In this document: piece by piece, positions 7,194 through 14,947 of the stretch
How the letters are laid out: each line of letters opens with the position of its first letter
How positions within the stretch are numbered: position 1 is the first letter of the stretch
NCBI GenBank assembly: GCA_900554205.1
Contig: USGM01000082.1
Location: 1-14,947 of the forward strand
Source of the DNA: an uncultured Lachnospiraceae bacterium
Lineage (GTDB): Bacteria > Bacillota > Clostridia > Lachnospirales > Lachnospiraceae
Direction of reading: 5' to 3'
Length of the DNA stretch: 14,947 bases
Made by a program: the position numbers and the translations under genes
Notes under the pieces: generated by a model
The model's input: the letters and a program-made list of their open reading frames with translations, nothing else
Databases searched by the model: none
Told to the model about the DNA's origin: nothing

Positions 7194-8099
7194 ATGCGTG
7201 AGTCGTTCCATATCATCAGTGATGGCTCCTGTGATCTGCCGACAGAGCTGACCGGGGAAAAGAATATAACAGTCGTGCCGTTTTATGTATCCTTTGACGA
7301 AGGACATTATCTGAAGGAGAAGGAGGACATTGGCATCAGGGAATTTTATCAGCAGATGATAGACCGGAAAGGGGTATATCCGAAGTCCTCCATGCCGTCC
7401 ACGCAGGACTACGCAGATGTTTTCCTGCCCTTTGCCGAGAAGGGTGAGCCGGTTATCTGTATCTGTATCACGACCAAATTCAGCGGCTCCATGCAGTCTG
7501 CCGTAAATGCAAGGGAAATCGTCAGGGAGGAATATCCCGACGCGGAGATCACAGTCATTGATGCAACCGTAAATACAGTGCTGCAGGGACAGTATGTGCT
7601 CGAGGCGGTGGAAATGCGCGATGCAGGCTTTACCTACCGGGACACGGTTGCAAGACTGGAGCAGATCAAGAGCACCGGAAGGATTTTCTTCACAGTTGGA
7701 AATATGGAATATCTGAAGCATGGCGGGCGGATCGGCAAGGTCGGCGCACTGGCGGGAAGTGTTCTGGACATCCGCCCTGTCATTACGCTCAAGAAGGGTG
7801 AAATCTATCCCTCGGGGATCGGAAGGGGAAGGAAGCGCAGCACCGATAAGGCGAAGGCGCTGCTGCTCGACTATCTGAAGGACAGTGGAATGAACATTGA
7901 CTGCTTCAGCCTTTCGGTCGGCTATGGCTATGATGTGGAGGAGGGAAAAGAATACCGTGACAGCGTCGTCGAAATGCTGCGCAGCCACGGCTATGAGATC
8001 GAAGAGATTCCCGTGTATCAGATCGGGGCGACGATTGCGGTTCACACGGGTCCTTATCCGCTGGGAATCGGTGTCATTGAAAAGGCAATTCATAAATAA
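7194..8099 (+). CDS. DegV/FakB-family fatty-acid-binding protein
   Basis: A 301-residue cytoplasmic protein of the DegV family. Members (FakB) hold a fatty acid for phosphorylation by the kinase FakA, feeding exogenous fatty acids into phospholipid synthesis. The N-terminal FHIISDGSCDLP, the SSMPST motif (65-70), TTKFSGSMQSA (93-103), YLKHGGRIGK (173-182) and the final GATIAVHTGPYPLG are all family hallmarks, and length is typical. An in-frame TTG at 7188 is only three bases from the ribosome binding site GAGAGG (7179-7184); ATG 7194 has nine and is chosen. No fakA is in the window. The gene converges on the HAD phosphatase with 7 bases between stop codons, and its probable terminator lies inside that gene. 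Which lipid it binds cannot be told from sequence. Confidence 0.92.
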   Translation: MRESFHIISDGSCDLPTELTGEKNITVVPFYVSFDEGHYLKEKEDIGIREFYQQMIDRKGVYPKSSMPSTQDYADVFLPFAEKGEPVICICITTKFSGSMQSAVNAREIVREEYPDAEITVIDATVNTVLQGQYVLEAVEMRDAGFTYRDTVARLEQIKSTGRIFFTVGNMEYLKHGGRIGKVGALAGSVLDIRPVITLKKGEIYPSGIGRGRKRSTDKAKALLLDYLKDSGMNIDCFSLSVGYGYDVEEGKEYRDSVVEMLRSHGYEIEEIPVYQIGATIAVHTGPYPLGIGVIEKAIHK

Positions 8100-8106
8100 A
8101 GGAAGA

Positions 8107-8922
8107 TCAACGGGCTCCGGTGCAGTGCATCAGGAGCTCTTTTATATTGTCAAATTCATAATCGGCAGGATAGGGAGTGTCTGTCATGTCGGAGGGCTTC
8201 GCCTCCCCGGTGAAGACAACGCAGGTGTCTACCTGACCGTTGATGCCGCACGCGATGTCGGTGTAGAGCCGGTCTCCGACGACAAGGGTTTCCTCTCTTG
8301 AGAAGCCGGACAGGGCGAGGCAGAGATCGACGACCTCACGGCTCGGCTTGCCGAGATAGACGGGCTTTTTATCCGTGGTCTCGGTAATCATGTTGCAGAT
8401 GGCACCGCAGTCGGGGATAAAGCCGAAATCAATGGGGCAGCGAAGATCGGGATTCGTGCCGTAAAAGGGAACCTCAGTCGTCAGGAGCGCCTTGGATGCC
8501 TGAACCAGCTTCTCATAGCTGAGCTCGCTGTCGTAGGCAACAACGACGCAGGCAATGTCCTTCTCGGCGGTCTCTGTGATGTGCAGCCCGTTTTTCTTCA
8601 ACTCAGACACGAAGGAGGCTGTGCCAAGGACAAAGATTTTCTGATCGGCATAATTCTCCTTTAAAAAACGGATTGTCATAAAGCCGGAGGTGATAAACTG
8701 ATCCTCGGTCGTTTCCAGTCCGAAGGTGGAGCGAAATTTGCTGACATAATCGGCACCGCTCTTTGTCGAGTTATTTGTTATGAAATATGCCTTGCCGCCG
8801 ATGCGGTCAATATATGCGAGCAGATCGGCGCTGCCGTCGTACAGGGTGTCACCGACCGCGAGCGTTCCGTCAATATCAAATAAAAACAGTTTCTTTTTCT
8901 CAAGATTTTCCAATGGCTTCAT
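8107..8922 (-). CDS. HAD-IIA family (NagD-like) phosphatase
   Basis: A 271-residue cytoplasmic HAD-superfamily hydrolase of subclass IIA, the group containing NagD, 4-nitrophenylphosphatase and phosphoglycolate phosphatase. Motif I is FLFDIDGTL with nucleophile D16 and acid D18; motif II is FITNNSTKS with T49; the lysine motif is GKPSREV with K192; motif IV is VVGDRLYTDIACG with D217 and D222. All catalytic positions are intact and the C2-type cap fits the middle of the protein. The frame extends upstream to 9039, but the ATG whose complement is 8920-8922 has a GAGGGA ribosome binding site six bases ahead and a protein start typical of the family. It is transcribed alone from the promoter at 8953-8981. 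The natural substrate, perhaps a sugar phosphate or nucleotide, cannot be deduced. Confidence 0.93.
   Translation of the reverse strand: MKPLENLEKKKLFLFDIDGTLAVGDTLYDGSADLLAYIDRIGGKAYFITNNSTKSGADYVSKFRSTFGLETTEDQFITSGFMTIRFLKENYADQKIFVLGTASFVSELKKNGLHITETAEKDIACVVVAYDSELSYEKLVQASKALLTTEVPFYGTNPDLRCPIDFGFIPDCGAICNMITETTDKKPVYLGKPSREVVDLCLALSGFSREETLVVGDRLYTDIACGINGQVDTCVVFTGEAKPSDMTDTPYPADYEFDNIKELLMHCTGAR
8112..8143 (+). terminator. Probable terminator of the DegV-family gene, inside the convergent gene
   Basis: GGGCTCC (8112-8118) pairs with GGAGCTC (8133-8139), one G-U pair, with a 14-base loop and then TTTT-AT. It starts 13 bases after the DegV-family stop and overlaps the last codons of the minus-strand HAD gene. 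The large loop makes it a moderate rather than strong terminator. Confidence 0.45.
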
Positions 8923-8952
8923 AGTTGTCCCTCGTTTCCGAATATCGGGTTG

Positions 8953-8981
8953 ATTATAGCATCCAGAGGGGAAAACTGCAA
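8953..8981 (-). promoter_or_regulatory. Promoter of the HAD phosphatase gene
   Basis: Read on the minus strand, TTGCAG (complement of 8976-8981) and a perfect TATAAT (complement of 8953-8958) are 17 bases apart, about 30 bases ahead of the start codon. Confidence 0.75.
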
Positions 8982-9020
8982 GCACCCGCGCTCCGGTTCT
9001 GCCGTTCTGGGGAGGAATGG

Positions 9021-9049
9021 TTGTACTCGTCCGCAACATCTAGTATAAT
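9021..9049 (+). promoter_or_regulatory. Promoter of the acylphosphatase-addBA operon
   Basis: TTGTAC (9021-9026) and a perfect TATAAT (9044-9049) lie 17 bases apart, 46 bases before the acylphosphatase start. It is back to back with the HAD promoter, but the two do not overlap. I see no SOS-type (LexA) box in the gap. Confidence 0.75.
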
Positions 9050-9095
9050 TAGTTCTATATGGCTGTGCATGAAGAGGACGACAGGAGAATGAGCT

Positions 9096-9368
9096 ATGGT
9101 GAGAAAGCATTTCAGATTTATGGGCAGGGTACAGGGAGTGGGCTTTAGGACAAGGGCAAAATATGCGGCGCGCGGCATGTGCATCACAGGCTGGGTCAGA
9201 AATGAATGGGACGGCTCGGTGGTGATGGAGGCGCAGGGAGCAGCGGGTGCGATCGACCAGATGCTCATCATGATCAACCGGAGCGACTACATTGTAATCG
9301 ACAGCATCGAGACGAAGGAGATTCCTCTGGTCGAGCATGAGACCTCCTTCACGGCGATCTACGATTGA
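9096..9368 (+). CDS. acyP: Acylphosphatase
   Basis: A 90-residue cytoplasmic enzyme that hydrolyses the carboxyl-phosphate bond of acyl phosphates. The signature is complete: GRVQGVGFR at 10-18 provides the phosphate-binding loop and catalytic R18, and GWVRNEWDGSV at 32-42 provides the catalytic N36 and the second signature. Length is standard. ATG 9096 follows AGGAGA (9083-9088) by seven bases; an ATG at 9089 is in another frame. It is the first gene after a good promoter, with addB beginning 46 bases after its stop and no terminator between, so co-transcription with addBA is likely. Linkage to recombination genes appears incidental to its chemistry. Confidence 0.95.
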   Translation: MVRKHFRFMGRVQGVGFRTRAKYAARGMCITGWVRNEWDGSVVMEAQGAAGAIDQMLIMINRSDYIVIDSIETKEIPLVEHETSFTAIYD

Positions 9369-9414
9369 ACAGGAAAAGCTTGAAACAAAAACGTGCGCGG
9401 AAATGAGGATTAAT

Positions 9415-12400
9415 ATGAGCCTGAAATTTGTATTTGGTCCCTCCGGTTCGGACATGAGCCGGCATATTTATAAAGAGGTGATCCGAAGGGCGGCGGAAGC
9501 CCCGAGGCAGAATTTCCTGATTATCGTTCCCGACCAGTTCACCATGCAGACCCAGAAGGAGCTGGTGGCGCTGGATGAGAAGGGCGGCATCATGAACATC
9601 GATGTCCTGAGCTTCGGGCGGCTGAATCACCGCATTATGGAGGAGGTCGGCAGCGACGAGGTTCCTGTGCTGGACGACACCGGAAAGAGTCTTGTGCTCC
9701 AGAAGGTTGCGGCGGATCTCAAGGATGAGCTGCCGGTGCTGGGGAGCTTTCTGTATAAGCAGGGCTATATCCATGAGGTAAAGAGCGCCATCTCGGAATT
9801 TATGCAGTATGGGATCGGCACGGAGGATGTGCAGAAGCTGATCCGCTTTGCAGGGAACCGCGGGGCACTTGTACAGAAATTAAAGGATCTGGAGACGCTC
9901 TATCGCGGCTTCACAGAGTATATTCAGGGCAACTTTATCACGACGGAGGAGACGCTGGACGTTCTCAGGCGTTCGCTGGTGAGATCCCGGCTGCTTCCGG
10001 GGAGCGTGGTAGTCTTTGACGGCTTTACGGGCTTCACACCCATCCAGAACCGCGTGATTCAGGAGCTGATGCGGCTGTGCGGGGAAGTCATCGTGACGCT
10101 GACGCTGGGCGAGGGGGAGAATCCCTATGAGCAGGACGGCGAGCAGAGGCTGTTTCATTTAAGCAAGAAGACGGTCGCCGATCTTGCAAGACTCGCAGCG
10201 GACGCAGGCGTGAGCAGGGGTGAGGATGCCTTCGTGACGGATGGGGGTGTGCCGTGTGCTCCCGGAGAGGAGAAGGCTGCGGCGCTGAAGCATCTCGAGA
10301 GGAATCTGTTCCGCTATCATGTCGACAGCTATGGGGAGAAGCAGCGGGACATCCGTATTTTCGAGACGACGACACCGCGGGACGAGGTACATCAGACCGG
10401 GCTTTTCATCCGAAGGCTGACGAGAGAGGAAGGGCTTGCCTACCGGGATATTGCGGTCATCACGGGCGATCTGGAAGGGTATGCACCCTATGTCGAGACG
10501 GAGTTTGCCCAGATGGATATTCCGTGCTTTATCGACCGGACGAGGGGGATTCTTCTGAACCCGATGGTGGAATATATCAAGAGCGCGCTGGAGCTGTATC
10601 TGAAGGATTTCTCCTATGACGCCGTATTTCATTACCTGCGGAGCGGGCTGGCGGACATGGAGCCGGAGGAGACGGACATTCTGGAGAATTATGCGATCAG
10701 AACCGGACTCAGGGGCTACCGGCGGTACAGCCGCCTTTTTACGCGCAAGACGGATGAGATGGAGGAAGAGGAGCTGAACCGGCTGAATGCGCTGCGGGAG
10801 CGCCTGATGGCACAGACGCAGATGCTCCGTATGAAAGACAAGGAGCCGGTGAGCGACTATGTGAACAAGCTGTATGATTTTCTGGTACAGAACAACGTAC
10901 AGAAAAAGCTGGCGGAGTACGAGGCGGAATTTCAGGCGGAGGGACAGCTGTCCCGCGCGAGGGAATATGCCCAGATCTACCGGCTGATCATGGAGCTCTT
11001 GGAACAGATATACGAACTCCTTGGCGATGAGGTGATTTCGCTGCAGGAATTTTCAGACATCCTGGAGGCGGGCTTCGGTGAGATTGAGGTCGGCACGATT
11101 CCACAGAATGTTGACCGCGTCCTTGTGGGCGACATGGAGAGGACGAGGCTCAGACAGGTGAAGGTTCTGTTTTTCCTCGGCGTAAACGACGGAAATATCC
11201 CGAAGAATGCGTCCAAGGGCGGGATCATTTCGGACATGGACAGGGAGTTCCTGCGGGAATCCGAGCTTGAGCTGGCGCCGAGTCCGAGACAGCAGATGTT
11301 TATCCAGAGGCTCTACCTCTATTTAAATATGACGAAGCCCTCCCAAAGGCTGTATCTTGGCTATTCAAAGATCAACAGCGCCGGAAAGTCCATGCGCCCG
11401 GCGTATCTGATCGACACGGTCAGGAAGCTATTTCCAGACATTGAGACGGAATACCCGGAGCTGCAAAGTCCGCTGGAACAGATTGTCACAGGCAGAGAAG
11501 GTGCAGGATATCTTGCAGAAGGGCTGCGCGAGCTTGCCACCGGCATCCTGACACCGGAAAAGGAGCGGGAGATATTGACAATCTATTCCGCCTTCGGGGA
11601 GGATTTGTCGAAAGAGCGCGATTTTCTGCGGGCTGCGGCGTTCCGGCGCTATCGGGACAGCGGGCTTTCGGAGGTCGTTGCGGAGGCGCTCTACGGAAGG
11701 TATCTGGAGAACAGCGTATCGCGTCTGGAGACTTACGCAGCCTGCGCCTACAGGCATTTTCTGCAATATGGACTGACTTTGAAGGAGCGGGAGGAGTTTT
11801 CCTTTGAAAACGCAGACATGGGTAATGTATACCATGCTGTATTGGAGGAATTTGCAGGAAAACTTGCAGAAAAGAATTATACATGGTTTGACTTCCCGGA
11901 GGAATTTGCCGCGCAGGCGGTGCGCACGGCGCTCGAGAGCTACGCGGCAGCCTACGGGGATACTGTGCTGTACAGCAGCGCGCGGAACGAGTACGCGATC
12001 ACGAGGATGGCGAGAATCCTGACGAGAACGGTGCTGACACTGCAAAAGCAGCTGCGCAGGGGGAGCTTCCACCCGGATGCCTATGAGCTTTCCTTCCGGT
12101 TTACGGATGATCTTTCAAGCGTCAACGTCGCGCTTTCCGAGCATGAGAAAATGCGGCTGCAGGGAAGAATCGACAGAATTGACGTTGCGGAGGAAGAGGA
12201 TCGCGTCTATGTCAAGGTCGTGGATTACAAATCCGGCAACAAGCACTTTGATCTGGCGGCGTTGTACTATGGCTTACAGCTCCAGCTTGTCGTCTATATG
12301 AATGCGGCGATGGAGGTGGAGGCGAAGAAGCATCCCGGGAAGCAGATTCTTCCGGCGGCGCTTCTCTATTACCATATTGATGATCCTGTCGTGGAGGCGC

Positions 12401-12837
12401 CGGTGGAACTGACGGAGGAAGAGCTTCAGCAACAGATCGCGGCACAGCTGCGCATGAACGGCGTTGTCAGCAGTGAGCCGGGAGTTGTGGAGCGGCTGGA
12501 CGGGGATATGGAGGACAAGTCGGATGTCATTCCGGTCGAGCGGAAGAAGGATGGCAGCTTCAGCGCAAGATCCTCCGTGCTGACAGGGGAGCAGCTGAAG
12601 ACCGTCTCAGAGTTTGTGACGAAGAAGATTGCCGGAATCGGCAGAGAGATCTTAGATGGGAAAATTTCGCTCAACCCTTATGAGAAGGGCAGCGAGGAAG
12701 CCTGCACATGGTGCGCCTACAAGCATGTCTGCGGCTTTGAGGCGGCAATGCCGGGCTGTGAAAAGAGAGCGCTTGAGGACATCGGTGCGGAGGAGGCATT
12801 GGAAAAAATGGCGGAGGAGGTGAGCGCATGGCAGTAA
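9415..12837 (+). CDS. addB: AddB, helicase-nuclease subunit of AddAB
   Basis: A 1140-residue subunit of the AddAB (RexAB-type) complex that resects double-strand breaks and recognises Chi. The C-terminal RecB-type nuclease motif VVDYKSG (D937, K939) followed by LQLQLVVYM is present. The iron-sulfur cysteines are all there: C777, and C1097-x2-C1100-x5-C1106. The N-terminus MSLKFVFGPSG is typical, but the Walker A reads GPSGSDMS (8-15) where GPSGSGKS is expected: D13 replaces glycine and M14 replaces the nucleotide-binding lysine. AddB is known not to be the translocating motor, so the complex may still unwind DNA. ATG 9415 has TGAGGA (9404-9409) ahead of it; ATG 9403 and more upstream starts lack a ribosome site or overlap the acylphosphatase. 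Its 3' end overlaps addA by 10 bases, implying translational coupling. Confidence 0.95.
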   Translation: MSLKFVFGPSGSDMSRHIYKEVIRRAAEAPRQNFLIIVPDQFTMQTQKELVALDEKGGIMNIDVLSFGRLNHRIMEEVGSDEVPVLDDTGKSLVLQKVAADLKDELPVLGSFLYKQGYIHEVKSAISEFMQYGIGTEDVQKLIRFAGNRGALVQKLKDLETLYRGFTEYIQGNFITTEETLDVLRRSLVRSRLLPGSVVVFDGFTGFTPIQNRVIQELMRLCGEVIVTLTLGEGENPYEQDGEQRLFHLSKKTVADLARLAADAGVSRGEDAFVTDGGVPCAPGEEKAAALKHLERNLFRYHVDSYGEKQRDIRIFETTTPRDEVHQTGLFIRRLTREEGLAYRDIAVITGDLEGYAPYVETEFAQMDIPCFIDRTRGILLNPMVEYIKSALELYLKDFSYDAVFHYLRSGLADMEPEETDILENYAIRTGLRGYRRYSRLFTRKTDEMEEEELNRLNALRERLMAQTQMLRMKDKEPVSDYVNKLYDFLVQNNVQKKLAEYEAEFQAEGQLSRAREYAQIYRLIMELLEQIYELLGDEVISLQEFSDILEAGFGEIEVGTIPQNVDRVLVGDMERTRLRQVKVLFFLGVNDGNIPKNASKGGIISDMDREFLRESELELAPSPRQQMFIQRLYLYLNMTKPSQRLYLGYSKINSAGKSMRPAYLIDTVRKLFPDIETEYPELQSPLEQIVTGREGAGYLAEGLRELATGILTPEKEREILTIYSAFGEDLSKERDFLRAAAFRRYRDSGLSEVVAEALYGRYLENSVSRLETYAACAYRHFLQYGLTLKEREEFSFENADMGNVYHAVLEEFAGKLAEKNYTWFDFPEEFAAQAVRTALESYAAAYGDTVLYSSARNEYAITRMARILTRTVLTLQKQLRRGSFHPDAYELSFRFTDDLSSVNVALSEHEKMRLQGRIDRIDVAEEEDRVYVKVVDYKSGNKHFDLAALYYGLQLQLVVYMNAAMEVEAKKHPGKQILPAALLYYHIDDPVVEAPVELTEEELQQQIAAQLRMNGVVSSEPGVVERLDGDMEDKSDVIPVERKKDGSFSARSSVLTGEQLKTVSEFVTKKIAGIGREILDGKISLNPYEKGSEEACTWCAYKHVCGFEAAMPGCEKRALEDIGAEEALEKMAEEVSAWQ

Positions 12838-14947
12838 AATTTACACCGCAGCAGCAGAGGGTAATCGACCTCCGGGGCTGCAATATCCTTGTGTCTGCCG
12901 CCGCAGGCAGCGGAAAGACGGCGGTTCTGGTGGAGCGCATCGTCAACAAGGTGTGCGACGAGACACATCCCGTCGATATTGACCGTCTGCTCATTGTGAC
13001 CTTCACCAATGCCGCGGCAGCCGAGATGCGGGAGCGTATCGCCGCAGGAATCTCTGCGAGGCTGGAGAAGGAGCCGGACTCCGAGCATATCCAGAGACAG
13101 GCGGCACTGCTGCACAATGCACAGATCACGACCATCGACAGCTTCTGCCTCTTCCTGCTGCGGAATCATTTTAACGAGATCGGGCTTGATCCTGCCTTCC
13201 GCATTGCCGATGAGGGAGAGATCAAGCTGATGCAGCAGGAGGTTCTGGCGGAGCTGTTGGAGGACGCTTATGCCTCCGGTGAGGAAGCCTTCCGGTATTG
13301 TGTGGAGTATTTCTGCCCGGGCGGCAGGGAGAGCGCGCTACAGCAGCACATTCTGAATCTGTCGAGATATGCAGCCAGCTTTCCGTGGCCGGAGGAGTGG
13401 CTTGAGGAGAGAAGAACCGACTATGATGCAGCCGGGGTGGAGGAGCTTTGCAACAGCAGCTACGGGAAATACCTTGCCCGACATCTGACGGCGATGGCGG
13501 AGGGCTGGAAGGGAAAGCTGGAGCAGGTGCAGAGGCTCTGTCAGGAGCCGGATGGGCCGTATATGTATGGGGAGCTTGTGGACAGTGAGATTGAACAGCT
13601 GGAGCGGCTGTGCTCCTGCCAGACGCTGGAGAAATTCGCGCAGTGGCTTCCAGCGGTGAACTTCGGGCGTCTTTCCTCAAAGAAGGATGAGAGCGTGAGC
13701 CCGGCGAAGAGGGAGCTTGCGTCGTCCCTGCGCGCGGAGGTGAAGAAGAGCGTAAAGGGAATCGCGGACAGATTCTTTGCGACGCCGCTTGCGCTTGCCG
13801 CAGAACAGGCTCTCGTCTGCCGGGAACCGCTGAATACGCTGATCGATCTCGTCCTCGACTTTCAGAAGAGAATGGCGGCGAAGAAGCGCGACCGGAAGGT
13901 GATTGATTTCACGGACATGGAGCACTTCGCGCTGGATATTCTGTTAAAAAAGGATGGGGATGCCGTCCGGCCGAGCCGGGTCGCCGAGGAATACCGGCAG
14001 CACTTTGAAGAAATCCTTATCGACGAATATCAGGACAGTAATCTGGTACAGGAGTTTCTGCTGGAGGCTGTCTCGGGCGAAGCGGAGGGACGCTTCAACC
14101 GCTTCATGGTCGGCGACGTCAAGCAGAGCATCTATAAGTTCCGGCTGGCAAGACCCGAGCTGTTCATGGAGAAGTATCATTCCTACACAGCCGATGCGGG
14201 GGAGCGGCAGAGAATCGACCTTGCGAAGAATTTCCGGAGCCGCAGGGAGGTCGTGGATGCGGTAAATGATGTATTTTCAAGGCTTATGAGCGAGCAGGTC
14301 GGCGGACTTGCCTACGACGAGAGGGCGGCGCTCTATCCCGGGGCGGTATATCCAGACAATGCGGGAAACGAGAGCGAACTGCTGCTTGTGGAGAAGCCTT
14401 CGGCGGAGTCCGGGCTGAACGAGAGACAGATGGAGGCAAAGGCGGTTGCCGCGAAGATCAAACAGCTCCGCGCGGAGTTTCAGGTGACGGATAAGGCGAG
14501 CGGTGAGCTGCGGTCTGTGCGGTATGCCGATATGGTCATCCTGCTGCGCACCAACAGCGGCTGGGATGAGGTGTTCAAGTCTGCGCTGGAGGAGGAAGGC
14601 ATTCCGGTCTACATTACCTCAAAGACGGGCTATTTCGGGGCGACCGAGGTGCAGGAGTTGTTACAGCTGCTGCGTGTATTGGACAATCCGCGTCAGGATA
14701 TTCCGATGTTCGGGACGATGAAGTCGCTGTTCGGCGGCTTTTCGGAGGATGAGATGGTAGTGGGGAGCCCCGCCCACAAAAAGGCCGTGCAAAGCCTCTG
14801 GGTGGGCAAAGCAACCATCACCGTGCTGGACGGGGTGCTCAACCCCGCCAATGGCCGCACGGAGCCCCAGGAGCACATCCTGGCGGCAGACATCCGCTGC
14901 CGCATTTCCCACAAGTCTGTGGTGAGTACAGAGCCGAACGAGGAGGC
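12828..14947 (+). CDS. addA: AddA, helicase-nuclease subunit of AddAB (partial, runs off the window; anomalous end)
   Basis: The UvrD/RecB-type motor and nuclease subunit of AddAB. The helicase motifs follow in order: Q-motif-like FTPQQQRVI (5-13), Walker A AAAGSGKT (24-31), motif Ia TFTNAAAAEM, motif II ILIDEYQD with D399 and E400, motif III VGDVKQSIYKFR, and motif IV NFRSR. ATG 12828 lies inside addB, with GGAGGAGG (12813-12820) seven bases ahead. About 643 residues up to FGGFSEDEM look like AddA; the usual protein is about 1200 residues, so the remaining helicase motifs and the nuclease domain are missing here. From about 14757 the still-open frame no longer resembles AddA (see the separate entry), so either the gene is interrupted or the sequence is joined to another molecule. 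Confidence 0.93.
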   Translation, partial: MAVKFTPQQQRVIDLRGCNILVSAAAGSGKTAVLVERIVNKVCDETHPVDIDRLLIVTFTNAAAAEMRERIAAGISARLEKEPDSEHIQRQAALLHNAQITTIDSFCLFLLRNHFNEIGLDPAFRIADEGEIKLMQQEVLAELLEDAYASGEEAFRYCVEYFCPGGRESALQQHILNLSRYAASFPWPEEWLEERRTDYDAAGVEELCNSSYGKYLARHLTAMAEGWKGKLEQVQRLCQEPDGPYMYGELVDSEIEQLERLCSCQTLEKFAQWLPAVNFGRLSSKKDESVSPAKRELASSLRAEVKKSVKGIADRFFATPLALAAEQALVCREPLNTLIDLVLDFQKRMAAKKRDRKVIDFTDMEHFALDILLKKDGDAVRPSRVAEEYRQHFEEILIDEYQDSNLVQEFLLEAVSGEAEGRFNRFMVGDVKQSIYKFRLARPELFMEKYHSYTADAGERQRIDLAKNFRSRREVVDAVNDVFSRLMSEQVGGLAYDERAALYPGAVYPDNAGNESELLLVEKPSAESGLNERQMEAKAVAAKIKQLRAEFQVTDKASGELRSVRYADMVILLRTNSGWDEVFKSALEEEGIPVYITSKTGYFGATEVQELLQLLRVLDNPRQDIPMFGTMKSLFGGFSEDEMVVGSPAHKKAVQSLWVGKATITVLDGVLNPANGRTEPQEHILAADIRCRISHKSVVSTEPNEE
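14754..14947 (+). other. Phage-like coding segment fused in frame to addA (partial)
   Basis: The last ~64 codons begin MVVGSPAHKKAVQSLW and continue with a beta-strand pattern ending in RCRISHKSVVSTEP. The pattern resembles, from memory, small head-tail-region proteins of Clostridia siphophages, in which AHKKA-x-x-SLW, T-x-T-V and PCR(I/V)SHK-x-x-(S/T)ST recur; I could not search it. The base texture also changes: proline becomes mostly CCC where upstream addA prefers CCG, and the sense strand becomes C-rich. GGAGG (14744-14748) sits five bases before the ATG at 14754, so a separate phage gene start is possible, and this overlaps the last AddA-like codons. It runs off the window edge. Confidence 0.5.

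Noticed and set aside
7161..8093. 310-codon minus-strand open frame opposite the DegV-family gene
   Set aside because: An antisense shadow caused by codon bias; no ribosome site or known domain.
8923..9039. N-terminal extension of the HAD phosphatase by 39 residues
   Set aside because: It would cover the gene's own -10/-35 promoter, and the added residues are not like the family; the start at 8922 has a good ribosome binding site.
9337..9414. N-terminal extension of AddB by 26 residues, overlapping the acylphosphatase
   Set aside because: No ribosome site, non-family residues, and ATG 9415 gives the standard MSLKFVFG beginning.

Overview
The window looks like chromosomal DNA of a Gram-positive, low-to-mid GC Clostridia member, most probably Lachnospiraceae. 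The grounds are a surface protein that starts with a WLRSP-type (DUF6273-like) domain followed by bacterial Ig/MBG-type modules, a class-I T-box leader in front of a tyrosyl-tRNA synthetase, AddAB rather than RecBCD, strong Shine-Dalgarno sequences, and sigma-A-like promoters. No rRNA, tRNA, CRISPR array or insertion sequence is visible.

Layout. Positions 1-151 are a non-coding leader holding a perfect 6-bp hairpin. Positions 152-4201 encode a 1349-residue secreted, membrane-anchored, multi-domain surface protein. After it comes a TspO/MBR-family membrane protein (4249-4728), then a gap with a degraded REP-like element and a probable promoter, then a YbaK/EbsC-type aminoacyl-tRNA deacylase (4913-5398). 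A consensus promoter (5427-5455), a full tyrosine T-box leader with specifier UAC, and an intrinsic terminator precede tyrS (5810-7045). A DegV/FakB-type fatty-acid-binding protein (7194-8099) runs convergently, with 7 bp between stop codons, into a minus-strand HAD-IIA (NagD-like) phosphatase (8107-8922). A 173-bp divergent intergenic region carries one good promoter in each direction. From it the acylphosphatase gene and then addB and addA (10-bp overlap) run to the right-hand end.

Functional themes. Two neighbouring genes act on tRNA charging: a mischarging-proofreading deacylase, and TyrRS controlled by uncharged tRNA-Tyr. AddAB is the helicase-nuclease for double-strand break repair; AddB keeps its four-cysteine iron-sulfur site and nuclease motif but has lost the Walker A lysine. 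The rest are small housekeeping enzymes and one large adhesin-like envelope protein.

The most unusual features are: (1) the last ~190 bases, where AddA similarity stops and the open frame continues in-frame into what reads like a phage head-tail-region protein with different codon choice, most simply an assembly join or a recent insertion; (2) the degenerate Walker A of AddB; (3) the architecture of the large surface protein with a decayed-looking sorting motif. I see no convincing new defence or mobile system here.
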